Shown here: positions 1 to 8,014 of the stretch, one piece after another
Layout: every line of letters starts with the position of its first letter
Position numbering within the stretch: the first letter of the stretch is position 1
DNA from: SHVO01 sp050250575
GTDB lineage: Bacteria; Pseudomonadota; Alphaproteobacteria; Rhodospirillales; Rhodospirillaceae
Direction: 5' to 3'
DNA length: 64,000 nucleotides
NCBI GenBank assembly: GCA_050250575.1
Contig: JBFWOJ010000005.1
Span: 62,001-126,000, forward strand
The notes under the pieces: generated by a model
Database searches by the model: none
What the model was told of the DNA's origin: nothing
Seen by the model: only the letters and a program-made list of their open reading frames with translations
Made by a program: the position numbers and the translations under genes

Positions 1-1363
1 GCGAGCCGGCGATGGTCGCCGGACGGGTGCGGCCCGTCGGATAAACGATGGCGTCGAGTTTATCCTTCTGCAGCGTGCCGTTGATCAGCGCACGGGTCAT
101 GGGCATGCCGAAGTCACGCGCAGCGATGTACCCGGGATCGTTCAGTGTGCCGCTCGCCTTTTCGATCTTGAAGAAGTTCCAGCGATACGGATTTGGACCG
201 GTGCCGTCGGGCCGCAGGTCGTTGTAGGCCTCGGCGGCCGCGATCAGGCCGTCGAGATTCTTCGGATACTTCGGTCCGGTGGATTTCAAATAATCCCCGA
301 TCTGGACCGCGAATTCCGGGGGATAGATCGACCAGAGCATGGTCGAGGCGGAATCGAGGAACCATTTCGGGAGACGCACGTCGACGACGGTCGCGCCCGC
401 CCGCTGCATCGCCTTCACCGAAGCTTCCACGATCCAGTCTACATCCGGATCGGCCCCCATGTAGTCGCGCGCCAGCCCGATGCGAGCGCCTTTGAGACCG
501 TTCGCATTCAGGAATTTCGTGTAGTCGCGATGCGCGTTGCCTTTCTGCGTCTGCGTTGTCGCATCGGCTTTGTCGATGCCGGCGGTGACGCCAAGCGACA
601 CCGCGATATCGGTCACGTTGCGCGTCATCGGCCCGGCCATATCGAGGCTGAGGGAAAGCGGGATGACGCCGTCGTGGCTGATCAGACCGTAGGTCGGCCG
701 CATGCCGACGATGCCGTTGGTCACCGAGGGGCCGCGGATCGAGCCGCCGGTGTCGGTGCCGTAGCCGAGCGGCGCATAACCGGCCGCGATGCCGACACCC
801 GTTCCGCCCGAAGAGCCGGCCGGCGTGCGCGTCAGATCGTGCGGGTTGAGCGACTGGCCACCCATGGAACTCTGATAGCCGTTGGCGAACTCGCCGAGAT
901 TCACCTTGGCGAGGATGATCGCGCCGCCGTCGCGCAACTGTTTGACGAGATGGGCGTCGTCAGGCGGCATGTGGCCTTCGAGAAGGACCGATCCGCCGGT
1001 GGTGGCGATATCGACGGTGTCGATATTGTCCTTGAAGATGACCGGAATGCCGTGCATCGGCCCACGCACCTTGCCGGCCTTGCGCTCCGCGTCGAGGGCA
1101 CGTGCGATTTCCATGGCCTTGGGGTTGATCGCAATGACCGCATGGAGCTTCGGGCCTTTGCGGTCGTAGGCGTCGATGCGCGCGAGGCACATTTCGGTGA
1201 GCCTTTCCGCCGTGAGGGTCCCGGCGGCCATGGCGGCCTGGAGTTCCACGATCGTCGCCTGATCAAACTCGACCGGGCGCGCCTGGGCGGGGACGGTGGT
1301 CATGAGCCCGCCGGTAAGGACGGCAACGACCGCTAACGAGCTGACGCGCTTTTTCATCTTCAT
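1..1363 (-). CDS. Secreted amidase-signature hydrolase (first of tandem pair; 3' end beyond the window)
   Basis: Amidase-signature enzyme, cut at its C-terminus by the window edge; about 454 codons are visible and stay in one frame to base 1. The ATG at 1363 is preceded by GGGAGA five bases upstream. The N-terminus (MKMKKRVSSLAVVAVLTGG...) looks like a Sec signal peptide ending near PAQA. The Ser-cisSer-Lys triad is visible: Lys in ILAKVNLGE, cis-Ser in the GSSGGTG loop and the nucleophile in TDTGGSIRGP. The family hydrolyses amide bonds; the substrate cannot be told. It begins 10 bases after the stop of a close paralogue, so the two are probably co-transcribed. A periplasmic amidase on amides or peptides is the likeliest role. 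Confidence 0.9.
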   Translation of the reverse strand, partial: MKMKKRVSSLAVVAVLTGGLMTTVPAQARPVEFDQATIVELQAAMAAGTLTAERLTEMCLARIDAYDRKGPKLHAVIAINPKAMEIARALDAERKAGKVRGPMHGIPVIFKDNIDTVDIATTGGSVLLEGHMPPDDAHLVKQLRDGGAIILAKVNLGEFANGYQSSMGGQSLNPHDLTRTPAGSSGGTGVGIAAGYAPLGYGTDTGGSIRGPSVTNGIVGMRPTYGLISHDGVIPLSLSLDMAGPMTRNVTDIAVSLGVTAGIDKADATTQTQKGNAHRDYTKFLNANGLKGARIGLARDYMGADPDVDWIVEASVKAMQRAGATVVDVRLPKWFLDSASTMLWSIYPPEFAVQIGDYLKSTGPKYPKNLDGLIAAAEAYNDLRPDGTGPNPYRWNFFKIEKASGTLNDPGYIAARDFGMPMTRALINGTLQKDKLDAIVYPTGRTRPATIAGS

Positions 1364-1373
1364 GGGCGTCTCC

Positions 1374-2978
1374 CTATTTGGGAACTTCGATTGCGCCGCC
1401 GGCGAGCGCCGGCGTGTTCACCGGCCGCCGGATGGCTTTGGTCGCTTGTTCGAGGCTGTAGGCGAGCGAGATCAGCTTCGGCTCGCTGAAGGCCGGACCC
1501 AAGAAGGAAATCGTGACCGGCAGATCGTCGGTGGTGAATCCCACGGGCAGGATCAGATCGGGGAAGCCGGTGAGGTTAGCGACGGGCATCGGATAGACCC
1601 CTGTCGCGAAGCTCGCGAGCGGATCAGCAATGCGTTCAGGACGCTTCGGGGTCGTCGGGTAGACGATCGCATCCAATTTGTCCTTGGCTAAAATGCCGCC
1701 GACGAGGTTCGTCGCCATCGGCATGCCGTGGTCGTGCGCCGCGACGTAGCCTGGGTCCGTGAGCGCGCCGCTTTTCTTCTCTTCGAGGAAAAACGCCCAG
1801 CGATAGGGATTGACGCCCTCGCCGTCGGGACCAAGGCTGGTGAACTCATAGGCGCGCTCGATGAGCTGATCGAGGTTTTTTGGATACTTCGGTCCGGTGG
1901 TCTTCAAATAGTCGCCGATCTGGACTGCGAATTCGGGCGGATAGATCGACCACAGCATCGAGGTGTGGGAATCGAGGAACCACTTCGGGTAGCGCACATC
2001 GACGATGGTCGCCCCGGCGCGCTGCATTGCCTTGATCGCCGCTTCGATCGCCCAGTCGACGTCGGGATCGGCGCCCATATAGTCGCGCTGGACGCCGATG
2101 CGCGCGCCTTTGAGACCGTTCGCGTTGAGGAACTTGGTGTAGTCCTTCTCGAATTTGCCCGCGCTTTTCTTGGTTGCTTCGTCGGCGGGATCGACCCCGG
2201 TCATGACGCCGAGGGAGACCGCGAGGTCAGCAACGCTGCGGGTCATGGGCCCGCCGGTATCGAGCGAAAGAGCGAGCGGGATGATGCCGTCGCGGCTGAC
2301 AAGGCCATGGGTCGGTTTCAGGCCAACAATGCCGTTGACGCTCGAGGGCCCGCGGATCGAACCGCCGGTGTCGGTGCCGAGACCGAGCGGCGCATAGCCG
2401 GCGGCGACCGCCACGCCTGTGCCGCCCGACGAACCCGACGGCGTGCGCGAGAGATCGTGCGGATTGAGGGACTGGCCGCCCTTGGAGCTTTGCATGCCGT
2501 TGGCAAGCTCGCCGAGATTGACCTTGGCGAGGATGATGGCGCCGGCATCGCGCAGTTTCTTCACCATGAAGGCGTCGTCGGGCGCCATATGGCCGTCGAG
2601 CAGGACCGACCCCCCGGTGGTCGGCATGTCGACGGTGTCGAAATTGTCTTTCAGCACAACGGGGATGCCGTGCATGGGCCCCCTCACCTTGCCGGCCTTG
2701 CGTTCAGCATCGAGCGCGCGGGCGATCTCGAGCGCCTTCGGATTGACGGCGATCACGGCGTGGAGCTTCGGGCCTTTGCGATCGAAGGCATCAATACGCG
2801 CCAGACAAAGCTCGGTGAGCTTCTCCGCCGTGAGGGTACCGCCGGCCATCGCGGCCTGCAGTTCGGCAATGGTGGCCTGATCGAACTCGACCTGCCTGGC
2901 GGCGACGTCCGATGTCGCGACCGCGGTCGCAAGAGCACAGACCGCGGCGATGGTGGTGAGATGTTTCCTCAGCGTCAT
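1374..2978 (-). CDS. Secreted amidase-signature hydrolase (second of tandem pair)
   Basis: 534-residue amidase-signature protein. I chose the ATG at 2978 because GAGGGG lies just upstream and a signal peptide follows (MTLRKHLTTIAAVCALATAV...); the frame is open further upstream but that extension looks non-coding. The catalytic elements are ILAKVNLGE (Lys), GSSGGTG (cis-Ser) and TDTGGSIRGP (nucleophile Ser). It is very similar along its whole length to the gene directly downstream, which indicates a tandem duplication. The length fits full-size amidases of this class. Likely a periplasmic amide hydrolase of unknown substrate; glutamyl-tRNA amidotransferase GatA is unlikely because of the signal peptide and the lack of gatB/gatC. 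Confidence 0.92.
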   Translation of the reverse strand: MTLRKHLTTIAAVCALATAVATSDVAARQVEFDQATIAELQAAMAGGTLTAEKLTELCLARIDAFDRKGPKLHAVIAVNPKALEIARALDAERKAGKVRGPMHGIPVVLKDNFDTVDMPTTGGSVLLDGHMAPDDAFMVKKLRDAGAIILAKVNLGELANGMQSSKGGQSLNPHDLSRTPSGSSGGTGVAVAAGYAPLGLGTDTGGSIRGPSSVNGIVGLKPTHGLVSRDGIIPLALSLDTGGPMTRSVADLAVSLGVMTGVDPADEATKKSAGKFEKDYTKFLNANGLKGARIGVQRDYMGADPDVDWAIEAAIKAMQRAGATIVDVRYPKWFLDSHTSMLWSIYPPEFAVQIGDYLKTTGPKYPKNLDQLIERAYEFTSLGPDGEGVNPYRWAFFLEEKKSGALTDPGYVAAHDHGMPMATNLVGGILAKDKLDAIVYPTTPKRPERIADPLASFATGVYPMPVANLTGFPDLILPVGFTTDDLPVTISFLGPAFSEPKLISLAYSLEQATKAIRRPVNTPALAGGAIEVPK

Positions 2979-3225
2979 GATCCCCTCGCTTATTTTTCTG
3001 GAACGTCGATTGTGGCGCTTCGCTGCGGCACGACTTGCCATCAGGACCGCCGAGAGTGCGGCGATTGATAGGAAACGGCGGCGGATACAGTCACAGCGTA
3101 GTCCCCCTGTCATACCGATGTGATGACGCAGCTTACGCTGCGGCGCCGATAAACTTCCAGCCCCCACAAACTCAAGGAGGACAAGAAGAAGCCGAATCTG
3201 CCATGCTGGCGGAATAGGCAGATCC

Positions 3226-3708
3226 ATGTCCAAGATCCGCCCTTGCCGCGCCGACGAGCAGAGCGTCATGCACACGATCATCAATCGTGCCGCTGAGGCT
3301 TATCGCGGCGTGATCCCGGCGGACTGCTGGCACGAACCATACATGCCGGCGAAACACCTCGCCGATGAAATCGCCGCCGGCGTTTCCTTTTGGGGCTATG
3401 AGGACGACGGCGCGCTGATTGCCGTGATGGGAATGCAGGACGTCGAAGACGTCACCTTGATCCGGCACGCCTACACGCTGCCGGAGCATCAAGGCAAAGG
3501 CCTAGGCGCAGCGCTGCTCGCGCATTTGCGGGCGCTCACGTCGCGGCGCATTCTGATCGGCACTTGGGCGGACGCCGGCTGGGCGATCCGCTTCTATCAA
3601 CGCCACGGTTTCAGGCTGACCCTGCCGGAGGAAAAGACCAGCCTCTTGCATCGCTACTGGACGGTTTCCGACCGGCAGATCGAGACTTCAGTGGTTCTCA
3701 CCAGCTAG
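3226..3708 (+). CDS. GNAT-family N-acetyltransferase
   Basis: 160-residue single-domain GNAT protein. The acetyl-CoA pyrophosphate loop is visible around residues 88-95 (PEHQGKGLGAALL, a Q/RxxGxG/A-type motif), followed by the FYQRHGF segment typical of the C-terminal GNAT strand-helix. The family transfers acetyl from acetyl-CoA to an amine; the acceptor cannot be predicted. It stands alone on the plus strand and its 3' end overlaps that of the convergent membrane gene by 11 bases. The 247 bases upstream hold a short hairpin (CGCAGC-TTAC-GCTGCG, 3127-3142) but no other recognisable site. Confidence 0.88.
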   Translation: MSKIRPCRADEQSVMHTIINRAAEAYRGVIPADCWHEPYMPAKHLADEIAAGVSFWGYEDDGALIAVMGMQDVEDVTLIRHAYTLPEHQGKGLGAALLAHLRALTSRRILIGTWADAGWAIRFYQRHGFRLTLPEEKTSLLHRYWTVSDRQIETSVVLTS

Positions 3709-4861
3709 AGAGAACCGCCATCACTCCGCCTTCGAGCGAAGTCGGCAGGCAGCAGGAATTGACTCGCCATGTCGAGACGTAGGCGAGCACCGCGACCACG
3801 GCGGCCGCGCCGAGCCATGCAGATCGTCGCGGCGGCTCGGGCACGCGGCGGCATCCCGCCAGAATGATGGCGACCACCGCGACGCTGATCATGTGGATCC
3901 AGCGTCCCCAATCCCAGCCGAGCAGAAACAACGGAAGGCACGGGAGGATCGCCGCCACCAGCAGCAACAGGGGGGCCTGCCCGTCGCGCGGCAACTGCCG
4001 GCGCAGAACGACGGGCGGAACCAGCGCCAGCATGATCGTCACTACATATATGCCCAGCGAGCGCGGCGTCGTGACCACCTCCCGCACATAGAACCACACC
4101 TGATCGTAGCCCCATGCAAGCGAGCCGATCGCATCGCAGGCGGTTTGAGCCCGGCCTTCCCAGGAGCTGCAGATCGCGGCCGCGGACTGGGCATCGCCGC
4201 GAAAGATCAGCGCGAGCAAAAAGCACAGGGTTGCGGGCAAAAGCACCGGCGCCTGCACACGAAGGATATGCGGCCCGAGTTGCGGATATCCGTGCGCCAT
4301 GTAGATGAGGAGCGCGTGCGCCGGCAGAAACACCGCCTGGTTCTCATGAATGAGCGTGGAGACGGCGAGATAGGGCATCAGGCCGATGAAAAGGAACCGC
4401 GCGTAGGAAGAGGTTTTGAGCGCCCCATTCAGCGTGCCGCGCACCAACAGGGCATGGCCAAACAGACCGATGGTGATGAAGGCCTCTTTGCGGAAATAGC
4501 CGCCATAGTCGTGAGCAGGAAACAGGATCAGAGCCGGCGCCAACATGGCGAGGAGGAACAACGCGGGCCGGGACCGCAGCGGCCAGGCCAACGCCGCCAG
4601 GAGTGCCGCCTGCACCGCCGTGAGGACCACGAATAGAACCGGAAAGAGGACGCCGGTCGAAAGCCCTGCACGCTCACGCAGGTCGAAGGCTATCTCGCCC
4701 AGCAGCCCCCGCCGGATGAAGCCGGCGGCGTAATTGATGTGGAGATCGCCGACCGACCAACTGGTGACGTCACCGAAGGAACGGGAGACGGATGGGATAT
4801 AGAGCGCGGCGATGAGACCGACCGTCAGGCCAGGAAGAAGATATTGCCGCGCGCGGGACAC
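3698..4861 (-). CDS. Polytopic inner-membrane protein of unknown function
   Basis: 387-residue protein with roughly nine or ten hydrophobic segments along its length and few soluble stretches. Conserved-looking features are an FIRRGLLGE motif near residue 50, a YGGYFRKEA loop near 120 and GWDWGRWIHM near residue 315. These resemble polysaccharide-associated membrane proteins, but I cannot assign a family. Translation begins at a GTG (4861). It follows two very small genes on the same strand with a 32-base gap, so it may be co-transcribed with them. The C-terminal coding end overlaps the GNAT gene in convergent orientation. No function is claimed. Confidence 0.8.
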   Translation of the reverse strand: MSRARQYLLPGLTVGLIAALYIPSVSRSFGDVTSWSVGDLHINYAAGFIRRGLLGEIAFDLRERAGLSTGVLFPVLFVVLTAVQAALLAALAWPLRSRPALFLLAMLAPALILFPAHDYGGYFRKEAFITIGLFGHALLVRGTLNGALKTSSYARFLFIGLMPYLAVSTLIHENQAVFLPAHALLIYMAHGYPQLGPHILRVQAPVLLPATLCFLLALIFRGDAQSAAAICSSWEGRAQTACDAIGSLAWGYDQVWFYVREVVTTPRSLGIYVVTIMLALVPPVVLRRQLPRDGQAPLLLLVAAILPCLPLFLLGWDWGRWIHMISVAVVAIILAGCRRVPEPPRRSAWLGAAAVVAVLAYVSTWRVNSCCLPTSLEGGVMAVLSSW

Positions 4862-4893
4862 GGCTTTTTATAACCTTGCCGCGCGGCCGAGCG

Positions 4894-5103
4894 CTACTGC
4901 TTCGGCCCGTTGAACAGTGTCATCTCATAGTCTTTCTCGAAGATCTCGAGGGCGCGTTTGAGAGCCTCGAGGGTGTTTTCGAGCGCGCCCGTATTCCGCC
5001 CCTCCCTCAGCGCCTCGGCAATCCGCTTTTCCTGGACAAGCACCCTGGCGCGAGCGTCAATAACACGGCGTTTGGCGACTTCGACGGGGGAGTCGGAGGT
5101 CAC
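4894..5103 (-). CDS. Small helical hypothetical protein
   Basis: 69-residue protein, rich in Glu, Arg and Ala and predicted by eye to be one long amphipathic helix or coiled coil (residues 8-58, with the VAKRRVIDARARVLVQEKR heptad-like pattern). It begins at a GTG whose last two bases overlap the upstream gene's TGA (GTGA), which supports translational coupling and reality of both small genes. It has no cysteine, no signal peptide and no membrane segment. The function is unknown; a small cytoplasmic oligomer is plausible. Confidence 0.6.
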   Translation of the reverse strand: MTSDSPVEVAKRRVIDARARVLVQEKRIAEALREGRNTGALENTLEALKRALEIFEKDYEMTLFNGPKQ

Positions 5104-5321
5104 AGGCCACCGACATGCGTCGGCGGCGATGAGGTGTTGCGCGAGAGCTCCCGTTGATGGACCCGCACAGGGCCGTCATAAATTTCCAGAGCGACGAATG
5201 CGGGATCGGCGCAGCGTAACACCGCCTCCTCGGCAGCCTTCGCGGGCGAAGCTGCGTCGATCAAAAAGGATGTCTCCGCCTTGTCGGCGGCTGTCACGAA
5301 ATAACAACGATACCTAATCAC
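5100..5321 (-). CDS. Small hypothetical protein
   Basis: 73-residue protein starting at GTG 5321, with GGAG about seven bases upstream. The opening MIRYRCYFVTAADKAE followed by an AlaAspAla-rich helix suggests a small alpha/beta fold; I do not recognise the family. It overlaps the following 69-residue gene by four bases (GTGA), so the two form a coupled pair. No signal peptide or membrane segment. Uncertain but supported by the start-stop coupling and coding-like composition. Confidence 0.55.
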   Translation of the reverse strand: MIRYRCYFVTAADKAETSFLIDAASPAKAAEEAVLRCADPAFVALEIYDGPVRVHQRELSRNTSSPPTHVGGL

Positions 5322-5420
5322 GCCCCTGCTCCGTCCTTCTTGGACATGCGGGAATTACACAAAATGCGTGACTTGCTCAATATACCCTACTTACTCAACT
5401 CGCGCGTTTCCAGGCCGCGA

Positions 5421-7001
5421 TTAATTCAGCAGCCTTTCTACAACTTCGAGGTGGTCGGCCTCGCCCGCCGGTTTATCCCACCTGATGCGCGATACACGCG
5501 GAAAGCGTAAGGCGAGCCCGGATTTGTGCCGGCCAGAGCGCTGCACCGCATCGAAAGCAACTTCGAGGACAAGCTGCGGCTTCACCGCGCGGACGGGGCC
5601 GAATCGCTCCGTGGTGTTGTCACGGATCCACTTGTCGAGCAGCTTCAGCTCGGCATCGGTGAAACCGAAATAGGCCTTGCCGATAGGCACCAGTTCATCG
5701 CCTTTCCAGACGCCGAAGGTGTAATCGGAATAGAACGAACTGCGCTTGCCGTGACCGCGCTGCGCGTACATCAGCACGGCGTCCGCGGTGTGCGGATCGC
5801 GTTTCCACTTGAACCACAGACCTTTCGGGCGACCGGCGACATAAGCGGCGTCGCGGCGTTTCAGCATCAGACCTTCCATACCCGAATGCCGCGCGCCGGC
5901 GCGAATGGCCGACAATTCGTCCCACGTCGCGAAGGGAACGACAGGCGATAGATCGAAACGCTGATCATTGAGCGCCCCCGCGCGGCGGGCGAAGAATTCC
6001 TCGAGCCAAGCGCGGCGCTCAGTCCAGGGTTTCGGGCGCAAATCATCGCCGTCCGCAAACAGGACATCATAGACGCGCACAAACGCGGGAAAGTCCGAGA
6101 GCATCTTGGCGGTGACGGTCTTGCGGTTCAGGCGCTGCTGCAAATCGGCAAAGGGCGCCGCGTCCGCCTCGCCGCCGCGCACCAGGAGCTCGCCGTCGAG
6201 CACGGCGTCGAAGTCCATCGCCTCGACAATGTCGGGGAAGGCGCGGCTGATGTCGTCGCCGGAACGCGCATAAAGACGCGGCGACGGACCTCCCGCGGCC
6301 TGTACGCGGATACCATCCCACTTCCATTCGGCGATGAAATCCGCGGCATCGAGCTTTGCCATGTCCTCGTCTTCGAGCGCGTGAGAAAGCATGAAAGGGC
6401 GGAACGCAGCTTCCTTGGACGGCGTGGGCTTTGGGCCACGCTTCTCCGCCCAGGCGAAGAGTTCGAGATAGGGGGGCCTGAGCCCGTGCCACAGTTCCTC
6501 GACCTCAGCCACGTCGACATTGCCCCATTCCGCGAAGGCGGTCTTGGCGAGCCGCGCCGACACTCCGATCCGCAAGCCGCCGGTGATGAGCTTCAGCAGC
6601 GCCCAGCGTTCCGTCGCGGACAAGGAGTCGAGCCACGTCGCGATCTGTTTTGGAGCGTGGAGCTTGGACCGGCCAAGACCGGTGACGACCTCCCACAACA
6701 GCGGCGCAGGGCGCGGCTGCCCGCCGGCGGGCCGCGGCCACATCAGCGCGATGGTCTCGGCCAGATCGCCGACATAGTCGTGAGAATAGAGGAAGAGAAC
6801 CGGGTCGGTGCGCGCGGTGATGAGCTCGCGCAGCATGGCAGGTTTGGCGAAGGGAAGGTCAAGCGTGCCGGCAAGCGCGGCAAGGCCGTAGCCACGATCG
6901 GGATCGGGCGCGCTGTCGAAATAATCGGCGATCAGACGTAGCTTGCCGTTGCGGCCGGGCTGATAGAGAAGTCCATCGAGGAGCTGGGCGAAGCGTTTCA
7001 T
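5421..7001 (-). CDS. Ligase-associated-island ATP-dependent DNA ligase
   Basis: 526-residue ATP-dependent DNA ligase. The N-terminal 200 residues form the DNA-binding domain. The adenylation motif KWDG follows, with the lysine nucleophile at residue 227 (EWKWDGIRV). Further nucleotidyltransferase motifs are LDGEL, GMEGLMLKR and LWFKWKRD, and the OB-fold domain ends the protein. It seals nicks using ATP, probably in a repair route separate from the NAD-dependent replicative ligase. Its ATG overlaps the stop of the upstream exonuclease (ATGA). Together with the divergent helicase and phosphoesterase this is the four-member island described by the TIGR04120-04123 families. No Ku or LigD is present, so it is not the NHEJ system. 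Confidence 0.95.
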   Translation of the reverse strand: MKRFAQLLDGLLYQPGRNGKLRLIADYFDSAPDPDRGYGLAALAGTLDLPFAKPAMLRELITARTDPVLFLYSHDYVGDLAETIALMWPRPAGGQPRPAPLLWEVVTGLGRSKLHAPKQIATWLDSLSATERWALLKLITGGLRIGVSARLAKTAFAEWGNVDVAEVEELWHGLRPPYLELFAWAEKRGPKPTPSKEAAFRPFMLSHALEDEDMAKLDAADFIAEWKWDGIRVQAAGGPSPRLYARSGDDISRAFPDIVEAMDFDAVLDGELLVRGGEADAAPFADLQQRLNRKTVTAKMLSDFPAFVRVYDVLFADGDDLRPKPWTERRAWLEEFFARRAGALNDQRFDLSPVVPFATWDELSAIRAGARHSGMEGLMLKRRDAAYVAGRPKGLWFKWKRDPHTADAVLMYAQRGHGKRSSFYSDYTFGVWKGDELVPIGKAYFGFTDAELKLLDKWIRDNTTERFGPVRAVKPQLVLEVAFDAVQRSGRHKSGLALRFPRVSRIRWDKPAGEADHLEVVERLLN

Positions 7002-8005
7002 TCAGCATCGTCCTCGTAGCCGGTCAGCGACAGGGGCTTTGCCGGGATGCCCATGGTGGTCAAAGCGTGGGCGAGCGCTTCCTCGCGGCCGTGGGTGATC
7101 CAGACTTCTCCCGGCTGCACCTCCCTGGCCGTATCGAGGAGTTCCTCCCAGTCGGCGTGATCGGAGACGATGAGCGGTAGTTCGACGCCGCCTTGCTTGG
7201 CGCGCTGGCGAATGCGCATCCATCCCGAAGCCGTGGCGATCACCGGATCGTGCATGCGCCGCGACCAGCGATCCTTGAGATCCCCGGGCGGACAGAGAAC
7301 GACCTGCCCTTTGAGCGCGTCGGGCGAGGCTCCGGTGGCCGGAAGCAGCGGGCCGAGGCTTACACCGTGCCGCTCATAGAGCTTGCACATTTCGATCAGC
7401 GCCCCATGGAGATAGATCGGCCGGTCGTAGCCCTTCCCCCTCAACAGCATGATCAGCCGCTGTGTCTTGCCGAGGGCGTAAGCGCCGACGAGATGCGTGC
7501 GCTCGGGAAACACCTTCAGGGAATGAAGCAGCTTGTCGATCTCGTCCACGGCCGGCGGGTGGCAGAAAACCGGCAGCGCGAACGTGGCTTCGGTGATGAA
7601 GACGTCACAGGGCACCGGGATGAAGGGCGGGCATGTGGGATCCGCGCGGCGCTTATAATCGCCGGACACGACGATGCGCGAGCCGCGGTATTCCATGACG
7701 ATCTGCGCGCTGCCGAGGATATGGCCGGCCGGCTCGAACCGAAGGCTGACATCGCCGACGGTGAACGTCTCGCCATACGCCGCCGCCTGGGTCTGTGGGG
7801 CGGGGCCGTAGCGCAGCGCCATGATGTCGAGGGTTTCGCGCGTCGCGAGCACCCGGTCGTGCCCGCCCCGCGCGTGATCGCCGTGACCATGAGTGATCAC
7901 GGCGCGCGGGACCGGCTGAAGAGGATCGACGGTAAAGTCTCCCGGTACCACATAAAGGCCGGAAGGCGTTACTTTGACCCAGGAGTTTGGCGCTGCGCGG
8001 GACAA
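6998..8005 (-). CDS. Ligase-associated DNA damage response exonuclease (MBL fold)
   Basis: 335-residue metallo-beta-lactamase/beta-CASP protein related to SNM1 and CPSF73-type nucleases. The metal-binding motif THGHGDHARGG lies near residue 45. Other signatures are GHILGSAQI, the SGDYKRR aspartate, and the C-terminal SDHADW and WITHGREE histidines. The proposed start is TTG 8005 (Met-SRAAPNSWVKV), since this places VTPSGLY near the N-terminus as in the family and no ATG or GTG is available there; the frame is open much further upstream, but that stretch overlaps the divergent helicase. Its TGA overlaps the ligase ATG, so exonuclease and ligase are translationally coupled. Likely processes DNA ends before ligation. 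Confidence 0.9.
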   Translation of the reverse strand: MSRAAPNSWVKVTPSGLYVVPGDFTVDPLQPVPRAVITHGHGDHARGGHDRVLATRETLDIMALRYGPAPQTQAAAYGETFTVGDVSLRFEPAGHILGSAQIVMEYRGSRIVVSGDYKRRADPTCPPFIPVPCDVFITEATFALPVFCHPPAVDEIDKLLHSLKVFPERTHLVGAYALGKTQRLIMLLRGKGYDRPIYLHGALIEMCKLYERHGVSLGPLLPATGASPDALKGQVVLCPPGDLKDRWSRRMHDPVIATASGWMRIRQRAKQGGVELPLIVSDHADWEELLDTAREVQPGEVWITHGREEALAHALTTMGIPAKPLSLTGYEDDAE

Positions 8006-8014
8006 GGAAGCTCG

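Noticed and set aside
530..1336. Long plus-strand open frame across the first amidase
   Set aside because: It runs antisense through a well-motifed amidase and has an Arg/Gly/Asp-rich composition typical of shadow frames in GC-rich DNA.
3127..3142. Hairpin CGCAGC-TTAC-GCTGCG before the GNAT gene
   Set aside because: Only six base pairs with no U tract; too weak to call a terminator.
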